DNA of 64,000 nucleotides from NCBI GenBank assembly GCA_002786025.1, contig NHNW01000033.1, positions 1 to 64,000 of the forward strand, in the 5' to 3' direction. Below the pieces are notes generated by a model that was not told where the DNA came from, did no database searches, and saw nothing but the letters and a program-made list of their open reading frames with translations. Both the position numbers and the translations under genes were made by a program. The DNA comes from Zasmidium citrigriseum (Eukaryota > Ascomycota > Dothideomycetes > Mycosphaerellales > Mycosphaerellaceae). How positions within the stretch are numbered: position 1 is the stretch's first letter; the number at the start of each line of letters is the position of its first letter. This document shows, in pieces, positions 33,139 to 43,412 of this stretch.

Positions 33139-35294
33139 ATGGCGACAACACCCCCGCTCTCCCAGGCCACTGGCTATGGCATTGTCATTGGCTTGGGTTT
33201 CCTCTTCGCCTTTGGCATGATGCTTACAACTTTCGTTCTCAAGAGATACAACAACGAACTGCAGACATCCGAAGTCTTCAGCACCGCCGGTCGTACCGTC
33301 AAATCCGGTCTGGTTTCTTCTGCTGTCGTCTCGTCCTGGACCTGGGCAGCTACGCTTCTGCAATCCAGCGGCGTGGCCTACAACTATGGAGTCTCTGGGC
33401 CGTTCTGGTATGCTAGTGGCGCTACGGTGCAGATCATTCTGTTTGCGACGTTGGCGATTGAACTGAAGAGAAAGGCGCCGAATGCGCATACTTTGTGAGT
33501 GTGGAATTACCCTGAATGGTGAGGTCTTTTACTGATATGTGTACAGCCTTGAAGTTATCAAAGCTCGATATGGAGCTGTCACCCATGGAGTCTATATCGT
33601 CTTTGGCTTGATGACGAATATTCTAGTCACGGCTATGCTTTTGACTGGAGGTGAGCTGAACGGAATCCCTCAGTCTTTGCTTTACTAACGATGTTACAGG
33701 CTCCGCCGTCGTCACATCTCTCTGCGGCGTTCCAACAGCAGCAGCCTGCTTCCTCCTTCCTATTGGCGTCGTCTTGTACACCATGTTCGGAGGCATCAAG
33801 GCAACTTTCTTGACCGACTACGTGCACACCGTAGTCATTCTGGTCATCATCCTGATCTTTGCTTTCACTGCATACGCCACGAGTAGCGTTCTGGGAAGTC
33901 CTGGTGCGGTTTACGATGCCTTGATCGCCGCCTCTGAACGCCACCCCGTTGAAGGCAATGCTGGAGGTAGCTACTTGACCATGCGATCCAAAGAGGGCGC
34001 TATCTTCTTCGTCATTAACATCGTCGGCAACTTTGGAACTGTATTCATGGACAACGGCTACTACAACAAGGCCATTGCTGCTTCGCCAGTTCACGCTCTG
34101 CCTGGTTATATCGCTGGAGGCCTCTCCTGGTTTGCGATCCCCTGGCTAGCGGCAACGACGATGGGGCTCAGCGCTCTTGCACTGGAGAACAACCCAGTCT
34201 TCCCTACTTATCCTAACCGAATGGACCCAGCCGATGTATCTGCCGGCCTTGTCCTTCCAGATGCTGCTGTGGCTCTTCTTGGATCTGGCGGCGCTGCAGC
34301 CACCCTCTTGTTGATCTTCATGGCTGTGACATCTGCCATGTCTGCTGAACTGATTGCCGTATCTTCTATCTGGACTTACGACATCTACAAGACCTATATC
34401 AACCCCAGTGCCAGTGGAAGGAGACTGATCTACATGTCTCACACGAGCTGTGTTGTCTACGCGATCCTGCTGGCTTCATTCTCGACCGGACTGCACTATG
34501 CTGGCATCTCGATGGGCTACCTTTATCTGCTCATGGGTGTCATCATCAGTGGTGCTGTTCTACCTGCTTCTCTCACGCTTCTCTGGGACCGTCAATCGTG
34601 GGCTGCTGCTACCTTCTCGCCTCCATTCGCGTTGTGCTGCTCGATCATCGGTTGGCTGGTGCAAACAAAAGCACAGTACGGCGAGTTTTCTGTCGAGACC
34701 ACAGGGGCGAACTACCCGATGTTGGTGGGCAACGTCGTATCACTCCTGGCGCCGACCGTGTTCATCCCGATTCTATCAATCGTCTTCAAGTCGCCAAAAT
34801 ACGACTGGGTCTCGATGAAGATGATTCGCAAAGGAGATGACTCCGATCTCGCAGCAGCCGCACACGTCGACATCGAAGTCGTCCCTGGCGAGCACCACCA
34901 CACCGACGCCGAAGAGGCGGAGGAGATGAGGAAGCTATCACGATCCGCCAAGATCGCCCGCTACCTCACACTCTTCCTGGCCATATCCTTCCTTGTCCTC
35001 TGGCCTATGCCAATGTACGGATCGGCATACATCTTCAGCAAGCCGTTCTTCACAGGCTGGGTCGTTGTCGGCATTCTCTGGCTGTTCTGCTCCAGCTTCT
35101 GCGTTGGCCTCTATCCACTCTGGGAAGGCCGCCGTACCAGTGTGAGAACGATGAAGGCTATCTTCAAGGACATCACTGGCAAGGGCAGACCTTTGACGCA
35201 CGGAAGGGCTGCGATGGCGGATGTATCTGATGAGGAGGTCAAGCATGAGAAGAAGACTGCTACGCCTCCAGAGCAAGAGGTCGAGCGTGAGTGA
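33139..35294 (+). CDS. DUR3: Urea active transporter, sodium:solute symporter family (DUR3)
   Basis: Exons 33139..33494, 33547..33650 and 33700..35294 give 684 residues. The second intron has a perfect TACTAAC branch. The protein is a plasma-membrane urea/H+ (or polyamine) symporter with about 15 transmembrane segments. Family landmarks include [15 protein letters not shown] near the start, [27 protein letters not shown] across intron 1, and [14 protein letters not shown] hydrophilic loop rich in His and Glu (about residues 540-570) precedes the last membrane segments. The first in-frame ATG is at 33139. The stop is followed by about 600 bp without a gene. Confidence 0.93.
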
Positions 35295-35890
35295 TTGGCA
35301 GTATTGTGAAGGACATTTTGGGTTGCCATTCGTTTTATTTGGACAAAAGTACGATACCAATTTTGCGTGGCGATGGATACTAGGTAGACGGTAGACTACC
35401 AGATCATGACTTGAATGACACTTCGTTGTTTAACGACCACCTGTGCCGACATGTCCACCTTGATGTCCGACTTGGACGAGTATAAAGAGAGAGAAGCTCC
35501 TCCCAAGCGCCTCTACCACTCCTCGTCTGTACATGGTCGGGCCGAAGCTCGCACGACAAGAACAGCCTCAAGTGAGATTGACTTTCGCCGCAAGGAGACC
35601 TCACACCACACCATCCATATCAGCTTCAAACAACTCGCTGAATAATTCAAGCAGCCCATCTACCGACATCTCGTCAAAGACACGAGACAAGCCAAAAAGT
35701 CCATGACGCACATTCTCCAAGCGAGCATGTGGCATCGGTCCTTGCCTCACCATGACGTTTTACGCGCTCACGCGGCACCAGAGTCGCGGTGCTCGTGAGT
35801 GAGAGCAGGTAGGTCAAAGCGTAGAGTAGAGAGTCTCTTCTGCTCTCCTTCTCGAACCAGATCTCCTCTTACTCTGATCACACCAACAAG
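35295..35890. other. Intergenic region, DUR3 to alcohol dehydrogenase
   Basis: No gene is supported. The last 150 bp are pyrimidine-rich, as expected for the 5' UTR of the downstream dehydrogenase. Confidence 0.5.
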
Positions 35891-37285
35891 ATGGCACTCT
35901 CACAAGCAGCATATCAAGCCGAGAAGGCCATCGGCCACGGCGACAACGCAGTCACAGCACAGGATGTCACGAACCCGGCCAACCACCGCGAGAAGTATGG
36001 CGACCCGAGCGAGACGATGAAGGCTTTGGCGTGGATGGGGAAGAACACTGTGGAAATGGGTTCGTTGACGTCCTCATTATACAGCCTGGAGCTATGCTGA
36101 TGCATTGCAGTTGAATGCCCCAAACCCAAAGTCATCGAAGACCGCGACGTCATCCTCAAAATCACCGGCAGCACCGTCTGTGGCTCAGATCTCCATCTAC
36201 TACACGGAAGCGTAGTCGAACTGGCAAAAGGCGATATCTTGGGCCATGAGTTCTGTGGTATTGTGGATGAGATGGGATCAGCAGTGACAGGCCTCAAGAA
36301 GGGAGATAGAGTGGTGGCGAGTTTCCAGATCGCCTGTGGTGACTGCCTCTATTGCAAGAAGAAGCTCTCCTCACAATGTGCTCGGACGAACTCGAACACG
36401 ATTGAAAATGCTATGTATGGGGGCCGGACGGCGGGTATGTTTGGATACTCGCACTTCACCGGAGGTTTCGCCGGTGGACAGGCGGAGTACACCCGTGTGC
36501 CGTTTGGGGATGTGAATCTGCTCAAATTGCCCGACGATGTGCCTGACGAGAAGGGACTGTTTTTGTCGGATGTCGTGCCTACGAGCTGGAACTGCGTCGT
36601 TGATACTGGAGTCAAGGAGGGTGATGTGGTGGCTATCTGGGGTGCTGGACCGATTGGCCAGATGGCTGCGGATTTCTCCTTCATGAATGGTGCGAAGCGA
36701 GTAATTGTCATCGACAGCAACTGGCGATTGGACTGGATGAAGGAGCGGTATCCCAAGGTTGAGACTCTGGACTACTCGCAACTCAAGGGCACGAAAGCTG
36801 TAGTTTCGAAGCTGAAGGAGATGGTCGACGGCCATGGTCCGGACGTCGCTCTCGAATGCGTGGCTGGCGAGTACCCCAAAGGCTGGTTCCACACGGCACA
36901 GATCGCCCTCGGACTGGAGACAGACACTTCGGAGATCCTCAACGAAATGATCGAGAGTGTCAAGAACTACGGTCGAGTTGGAATCACGGGTGTATACGTC
37001 GGCTACACAAACAACTTCAACATCGGATCACTCATGGAGCGGGGCATTCGATTCATCGGCAATGGTCAAGCACCAGTACACTTCTACTGGGAGGACCTGC
37101 TCAAGAGAATCCAGAAGGGCGAAATCGATCCTTTGAAGATGGTCTCACACCGTGTGAAGGTCGACCAGCTGGACAAGGTGTATGAGAAGTTCGAAAAGAA
37201 AGCTGATGGCATGCAGAAGGTTTTCGTGGAGACGAGATTTTCTGCGCCGCCGTGTGAAGGTAGTCCGCAGTTGACGGAGTATTAG
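35891..37285 (+). CDS. Zinc-dependent alcohol dehydrogenase, formaldehyde-dehydrogenase-like group
   Basis: Exons 35891..36059 and 36111..37285 give 447 residues. The intron has an unusual GTTCGT donor but joins V-E-M-V-E-C-P-K-P-K in frame, as expected for the family. Catalytic zinc ligands lie in C-G-S-D-L-H and G-H-E-F-C-G. The structural zinc cluster is C-G-D-C-L-Y-C..C. NAD(P) binding is shown by W-G-A-G-P-I-G-Q. The group includes oxidoreductases acting on small alcohols or aldehydes; the actual substrate cannot be read from the sequence. About 42 residues precede the canonical M-K-A-L-A-W start, so the protein has an N-terminal extension or starts at that internal Met. Confidence 0.88.
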
Positions 37286-37696
37286 AAGGTGGCAGATAGA
37301 CGACAGAAAAGACATCAATGATTGTATGAAGAATGATCTCGACCACACAACGGTCGGCTAAAGTCGCTGACCGGGCCGGCAGTGGCGCTTGGCGTGGTGG
37401 AAACTTGCTCATTGACCGCGTTGCCAAATGTAATTTTTAGAGGCCGTTCTCAGAGCCAAGGAGAACAAAGAACTCGGCGTCGTAGGTATAGAGATACAGG
37501 CAAGTTTGGACGCGCTTTCCCTTTGTTCATTTCTTCGCCGTCCTTTCTGCAAATCACCTCTCCACGACACGACGCAAGAGCAGTGTGGGACTAGCGACTC
37601 CGAAATCTCAATATTGAATGGTTCTCTGATAGAAGGTCAAGGGCGGGGCTTCTGCCATTGGAACAAAGGCATTGAGAGGAGTGCATTCCAGAGAAA
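37286..37696. other. Intergenic region, alcohol dehydrogenase to ferric reductase
   Basis: About 410 bp, which should include the ferric reductase promoter. No gene or convincing regulatory site is seen. Confidence 0.5.
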
Positions 37697-39811
37697 TTGT
37701 TTTGGGTCGACCTCAACAGCCTCCGCCGCCACGGCTTCACATACGCCACCATGTCGCCGAGCTTCCTGGCCCTCTGGAGACGGCATGCCGGCCACCATGA
37801 GGAAACGACCGATATGCAAATGGACATGGACGGGATGAGCATGGGCACGACGATGGAGCCTCTCAGCGCCGACGGCATCGATTTCTCCAACTCCACGCAA
37901 GCGGCCGAATTCCTCGAGGACCTCCTGGACGACACGCATCTCAAAGTCATCGGCAACGCATACGCTAGATACGTCTGGTACGGCGTGATCGTAGTCATTG
38001 CCATCGCGACGCTTTTCAACTTCCTCAGATGGCTCACTCTACAATTCCGATTGAGAGAAGCGGCGCAACAAAGGCGGAGTCCCGCGAGGCCGAAGAACTT
38101 CCTTCTGAGATGGCTTGCTACGATTACGGCTACGGGGAGGGAGGCGACGTATTTGCAGATCACGCCGATGGTGGCGAGTATGCCGTATTTCAAGGTGCCT
38201 CCGATGGGGACGATTACTTTGCTGCTGGCGTATCTGGCTTTCGTGCTGGCTCTGGAGTTTGCGAATAACCATGTCGAGGGCGCTCAGTACTGGCAGGCTC
38301 TGGGAGTACGCGCTGGATGGCTTGCGGTTGCTCAGGTGCCTTTGCTGGTGCTGCTGATCAACAAGAACAATGTGATCGGGCTGCTCACGGGAGTGTCTTA
38401 TGAGAGGCTCAATATCCTCCATCGATGGTCGGCGAGGATCATGCTTTTGCTTGCCATCTTCCACTTTGCCTTTCAAAGCACCGGATGGCAGAAGTACGGA
38501 CTTATGTCTTTGGAATGGAGGACGGACGACTGTCCCAAGACTGGCATCGCTGCATTTGCTCTCCTGCTCTGGATGAACCTTACCACCGCGGCTCCAATGC
38601 GATACTTCAACTACGAGTTCTTCGTTGTGCAGCATATCCTCACGTTCTTCGGGTTTATCGTGGCAATCATGATACATCTTCCGAGTACGGCTTTGACCAG
38701 CAGGGTGTATATCTACATTCCTATTGCAATTTACCTACTGGACCGCATCATTCGAACTGCACGACTTGCATGGAACAACCTTCGAGTTGGCAGAGCTACT
38801 CTGGCGCTGCTTGATGGCGGCGTCACCAAAGTCAGGGTTTCCTGCAAAGCTGTCAAGTATTGGAGACCTGGGAGTCATGCGATCATCTCGATGCCGCGGT
38901 TTGGCTTTATGCAATCGCATCCTGCCACGATCGTCTCGACTGCTCGGTCGCATGGTGGAGATCTGGTCTTCGTCTTGAAAGGCCACAAGGGCTTCACGAA
39001 ACGACTCATGGAGAAAGCGAATAGCTCGACAACTGCCTTGGTTCCGAAAGAGGACGAGAGCAGCGAGGCATCGCAGGTCACCACGCATACAGCCTTCATT
39101 GACGGACCATACGGAGCCTCCCAATCCGATTTCGCAGCTTTTGACTCGATATGCCTCATCGCTGGCTCCACGGGCGTCACATTCTGCACATCCATCCTCC
39201 TCGGCATCGCAGACCGAGTCGCCCACATCGGCAAGCGCCTTCCGGTGCGACGTATCCATCTCGTCTGGTGTGTGAAAGACACCAACTGGGCCTCCTGGAT
39301 CAATGAGGAGCTGACCACCGCCTACGACATCCTCGTCGCATCGGGTATCGAAGTCCTTATCAGCATCCACGTTACCTGCGCCGACAAATTCACAAGCCCG
39401 GGCAGCGTAGCTAAGGACTGCGCTTGCGAATGCGACAAGTCGAAGGGCCCTTGTTGCTGCGTCGCCGTAGACGAAGACGAGAAGGGCGACATCATCACTC
39501 CGGCAAAGGCACCCGCTGTCGTTCGAGACATCTCTTCCACCGCCGCAAGTAGAAATGTGGACAGCGCATCGATAGGCCATAGAATGCCCATCCTCCCTTG
39601 CGCCATCTTCTACTCCGGGCGACCACAGATCCGCAAAGTGCTGATGGAGATGCTCGATGGTGCGGACGGAGAGTCTGGAGTCGCGGCATGTGGGCCTCTG
39701 GGTCTGACGTCGGAGGTGAGAAATGCGGTCGTGCGGTTGAGTGATGAGAGGGCGATTCACAAGGGTACGGGAGCGCAGGGTGTTTATTTGCATGTTGAGA
39801 GTTCGAATTAG
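37697..39811 (+). CDS. Ferric reductase transmembrane component (FRE/NOX-type) with metal-rich N-terminus
   Basis: The single exon encodes 704 residues. The enzyme passes electrons from NADPH via FAD and two haems to extracellular ferric or cupric ions at the plasma membrane. Haem-ligand histidines appear as two pairs, H242/H256 and H313/H327, each 14 apart. FAD binding is suggested by W-R-P-G-S-H and H-P-A-T-I-V-S, and NADPH binding by D-G-P-Y-G-A-S and A-G-S-T-G-V-T. Two oddities occur. Residues about 30-55 are His/Met/Asp-rich (H-A-G-H-H, then M-Q-M-D-M-D-G-M-S-M-G), like copper transporter ectodomains. A Cys cluster (C-A-C-E-C..C-C-C) sits in the NADPH domain near residues 575-590. The start could instead be Met19 (37751). 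Confidence 0.9.
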   Translation: MFWVDLNSLRRHGFTYATMSPSFLALWRRHAGHHEETTDMQMDMDGMSMGTTMEPLSADGIDFSNSTQAAEFLEDLLDDTHLKVIGNAYARYVWYGVIVVIAIATLFNFLRWLTLQFRLREAAQQRRSPARPKNFLLRWLATITATGREATYLQITPMVASMPYFKVPPMGTITLLLAYLAFVLALEFANNHVEGAQYWQALGVRAGWLAVAQVPLLVLLINKNNVIGLLTGVSYERLNILHRWSARIMLLLAIFHFAFQSTGWQKYGLMSLEWRTDDCPKTGIAAFALLLWMNLTTAAPMRYFNYEFFVVQHILTFFGFIVAIMIHLPSTALTSRVYIYIPIAIYLLDRIIRTARLAWNNLRVGRATLALLDGGVTKVRVSCKAVKYWRPGSHAIISMPRFGFMQSHPATIVSTARSHGGDLVFVLKGHKGFTKRLMEKANSSTTALVPKEDESSEASQVTTHTAFIDGPYGASQSDFAAFDSICLIAGSTGVTFCTSILLGIADRVAHIGKRLPVRRIHLVWCVKDTNWASWINEELTTAYDILVASGIEVLISIHVTCADKFTSPGSVAKDCACECDKSKGPCCCVAVDEDEKGDIITPAKAPAVVRDISSTAASRNVDSASIGHRMPILPCAIFYSGRPQIRKVLMEMLDGADGESGVAACGPLGLTSEVRNAVVRLSDERAIHKGTGAQGVYLHVESSN

Positions 39812-41296
39812 CGAGGTGTGAAAGTAGATGCGAAAATCGATACCCGTGTGAAAGCAAGAATCGTTGGATGTCATGCAAAGATAATATTCGCTGTAAATGC
39901 GTGACGGAATCCTGGAAGGTGTTTGGTTTGATATCATGCTGCCGCGAAAACAAAACGAAAGGCAAAATGAAGTCGCAACAGCAGTATGTATGAGCGGACG
40001 GCGTCTAGGCCGTAGCGGCACACTGAAACTGTTGAAGTCAGTCAAAACGGCAAAAAGATTCGATCATTGAGATCGAATCTTTTCGCTGCGTTCGCGTTTC
40101 GAACACAGCACGTCGTGATAACCCGCCTATCATTCGACAAATTGCCCGCCCTCGAAAGGAACCCTTTGCATTAAACTCTTTTGAACCAGGTCACCGGACG
40201 ACCTGAAGGCGTTGCGGGGAGAAAGAATACTAGCAAAGGCTCTTCAGATGTGTCTACCTCTAGACTATCTGACCCATTCTTTTGTGTGCATGTAGATTCT
40301 TTTTTACTGGTTGGCTGAGGGTTGAAATTGGTTTATGTAGGTTGCATTTGGAGCGGGGTTGACGTCACGGCTTGCGGTGGTGCTGCGGAGGGGGAGGGAG
40401 GGGATTCTGGGAATGCGGGAGCGTCGCTGGGAGGATGTGAGGCTTGGGACTCGAAAGTGGAGCATTGAGGATGATCTTGATAACACTTACAGAGGATAGA
40501 GGTGACGAACGAGCGTCGTGCGATTTCGATAAACGCATAACGATGTTTCTAATGAGTTTCCTTGTTTACTGTCCCTGCGGTGGTGTGGCTCAGCGAGATG
40601 GTCATACGGGAGCTTTGGGGATCATGCGGATCATGTTGCTTCTCGAGCATCTGACCATCAAGCACATGCTATCAGCTTTTCCCATGTTAGTTTGAATGCC
40701 TTTGTTGAATTGTCTCAAGAGTCTCCCAAGGTGCTGCTCACATGGATGGTAGGAAGGTGCATGTCGAGTCTCAAGCATGTCGCTCTTTTGGATGACAATG
40801 TGGATAATCTTGGTAGGATACATACATCAGACATCGTTTGAGAGATGATTCAAGCTCAAATTACGATCGTTTGGCGTACAGTCCACGCCTCTCCCCACGT
40901 AGGATCGACATCGCCCCCATGCAGAGCCTTGCGGACGCTGGTAAGGTCTTGGAGGGAACAGCTCGCGCCAATTTTGTAGGACAATCTTTTCCTAGGGCTG
41001 TTTGATGATTCACAAGGCATGGAATACGGTCAGTCAAACGTGTGTTCAAAGATGAAGATGTGTCGGCAAGACCCGAAAGACGTGAAGTGGGAAGGGAAGG
41101 AGCAGGGCCGGCTTGCTGGTCTGTGCATGTGCCGGACCCAACTCCACAGTCGAAAGCACCTTGTTTCGACGACACCCTTCCTACACACCACCTGACGACA
41201 GCGATCCGAAGAACGCTCCTCACGACTGGAAGCGATGAGGTGAAGGAGAGTCCACGCGCGTCTCGAAGCAAGGCGCGCTGAAAGCAGCTTCGCAAC
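39812..41296. other. Gene-free interval, ferric reductase to BET3
   Basis: About 1.5 kb with no supportable gene. A 436-residue antisense ORF ending at 40045 is a shadow of the reductase. The interval holds a perfect hairpin (listed separately); its last 200 bp are the likely BET3 promoter. Confidence 0.6.
40053..40083. terminator. Perfect 13-bp inverted repeat with 5-base loop
   Basis: Bases 40053..40065 and 40071..40083 are exact reverse complements around ATTGA. The arms start with AAAA and end with TTTT. It lies about 240 bp beyond the ferric reductase stop codon. A transcript hairpin in the 3' UTR or a palindromic protein-binding site are both possible; fungal terminators do not require hairpins. 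Confidence 0.45.
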
Positions 41297-42057
41297 ATGA
41301 CTTCCAAAGCTGCCCGCATGGGCGAAGAGTGAGCAGGCGCCGACGAGATGGAGATGATAGACGCAGACTGACAAATGGATAGGGTGTGGAAGTAAGCACA
41401 CATTCATACTCATGGTCGCGACATCGAATCGAATCTAAGTATGCTTGCAGAACCCGCGTCGAGAAAATCAACGCCGAAGTCGTCACCCTCACCTACGGCA
41501 CCATCGTCGCCCAACTCTGCCGCGACCTCACTCTCCCCAACACCTCCTCCAAAACCGACTACGCCGCCGTGAACCACGAGCTCGACCGCATGGGCTACAA
41601 CATCGGCATGCGCCTGATCGAGGACTTCCTCGCCAAGTCCAATACCGGCACCTGCAGCAACTTCCGCGAGACGGCCGAGATCATCTCCAAGGTCGGGTTC
41701 AAGATCTTCATGAACATCACGCCGATTGTGACGAATTGGAATCAGGAGGGGAAGAGCTTCCATTTGGTTTTTGAGGAGAATCCCTTGTCGGATTTTGTTG
41801 AGTTGCCGGATGATGGGAGGGCGCAGGATGAGTTGTGGTATAGTAATATACTTTGTGGGGTAATCAGAGGGGCGCTGGAAATGGTGAGTCTATGAATATT
41901 TTTTGTGAGGATTCACGGCTGATTGCGATGATTGCAGGTGCAAATGCAGGTCGAGGCACACTTCGTCAGCGATGTGCTGCGCGGAAACGATACCACTGAG
42001 ATGCGTGTGACGCTGCTGCGTTATATCGAGGATGAGATGCCTCCAGATGATGAATAG
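41297..42057 (+). CDS. BET3: TRAPP complex subunit BET3 (TRAPPC3)
   Basis: I read four exons: 41297..41328, 41383..41391, 41451..41883 and 41938..42057, giving 197 residues, the family length. The 9-nt second exon encodes the middle of E-V-W-K and is required to restore the conserved N-terminus [23 protein letters not shown]3 is the core subunit of the TRAPP tethering complexes, which activate Rab1/Ypt1 in ER-to-Golgi and Golgi traffic. Landmarks are [24 protein letters not shown] and F-R-E-T-A-E-I-I. Conservation downstream ([13 protein letters not shown] then V-Q-M-Q-V-E) confirms the last intron. Confidence 0.93.
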
Positions 42058-43412
42058 ACTATGGTGCGAGCCTGTCTCCCCGGTATGACATACGATCAAA
42101 CGTGGATGGAAAGCTCCTTTCCAACCTTCCACATAAACCTCGGCTTTGGCAGAACGATTTATCGTTGCCATAAGCTTGATCTTGGACTATCAAAGATCCT
42201 GGAGTGGATAATGCTGCATCGTGCCAACGGGATTCATTGTATTGCGCTTCCATAGCATGTAGTCCCGCCTACCTGGATATTGGGAGAACTGGTGGCAGGG
42301 GCTTACTACCGTGACATGGGGCGACGCTCGAACAACTTGAAACACACTCGCCAACGTGACCTCGTCCCAGCAGTAGTCTTATCTGTACTGTCGTTCGACC
42401 GTGGATGGCCCTTGTCGATGGCAGCACGTTTTCGGTTCTTTCGGTGAGCGGCGTGGCTGCTATTCGCCAGCTTCAGAGGTCCATCATCGATCAGGTGGCA
42501 GTCGGGAGGGCTTGGCAGACAGCGAATCGACGAAAACGCGGTGGGCGACCGACAATTTGGATGCATGGGAAGCTGGAGGGAAAGATAGTAAATTACATAG
42601 CATGACGAGAGAAATACAGGGCCATGGTAGAAGTTGTCGGGCGTGTGTCCATCGCTCCTGCCAGGAGATAACAACGTGATTCGCTAGCGCGGCAACATTT
42701 GGAAGCTGCGACTTGCGACCAGCCGCCGCACATCGTCTCCACGACCAACTCGACCTTTACACCATCGCACTGCCGCCGCAAACGACACGCGCCGCGCGGT
42801 TCTCCACGACGCTCCAGACGCCTGGTACGCCGCTATCTCGGGAGTGTTTTTGCCAGTTGACGGCAGGTCGGGAGCGCACAGTCCGCCCAGCCAGCAGCCA
42901 GCAGCCAGCCCAACTTGGCTCCTGCGACGATCTCACGGTTCTCACCTGCACCCGCCAGCACCGACCGCACCCTCCACCTCTACACTCACTCCCCTCCTGC
43001 CGCCGCCGCAGACGACAGACGCCCCGCGCGGCTACAGTATTCGCGGCTCCCGACTTTTTGGCAAGTCACACGGTGACCGTGACAGCGACCGCCAGCGCCA
43101 GCGCCAGCACCCTCTTCGCTGGCAATAAGCGAGCGACGGTCCACCACTGAGCTTCTTCCGCCGCCGACCTCTTCCACCTCCACCACCTGCGCTACTCCTC
43201 TCACACCTCACCCATCGCTCCCTCCCTCGTCGCTCCTTGCGCATTTGATATACACCCATCCCGCGACCGGGTTACACACGCGCCGGGGCCTCGACGGGAG
43301 CCCGACGGTCGCCCGAGTCGTCCCCCGCCTCCGCGCACCCCCCTACCTCCGCCGCGCTACCATCTGAAGACCCTCGCGACTCCCCATCTCGCATCCACCC
43401 TCGCCCTGTAGC
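42058..43412. other. Intergenic region and long 5' leader of the SomA-like gene
   Basis: No gene is supported in 1.35 kb. From about 42700 the sequence becomes C-rich with CCGCC and CTCC runs, typical of the long promoter and 5' UTR of a fungal regulatory gene. Short ORFs on both strands there follow the base bias and have no domain. Confidence 0.55.

Noticed and set aside
38735..40045. 436-residue - strand ORF
   Set aside because: It is antisense to the ferric reductase, whose domains and haem histidines are clear, and it has no recognisable domain.
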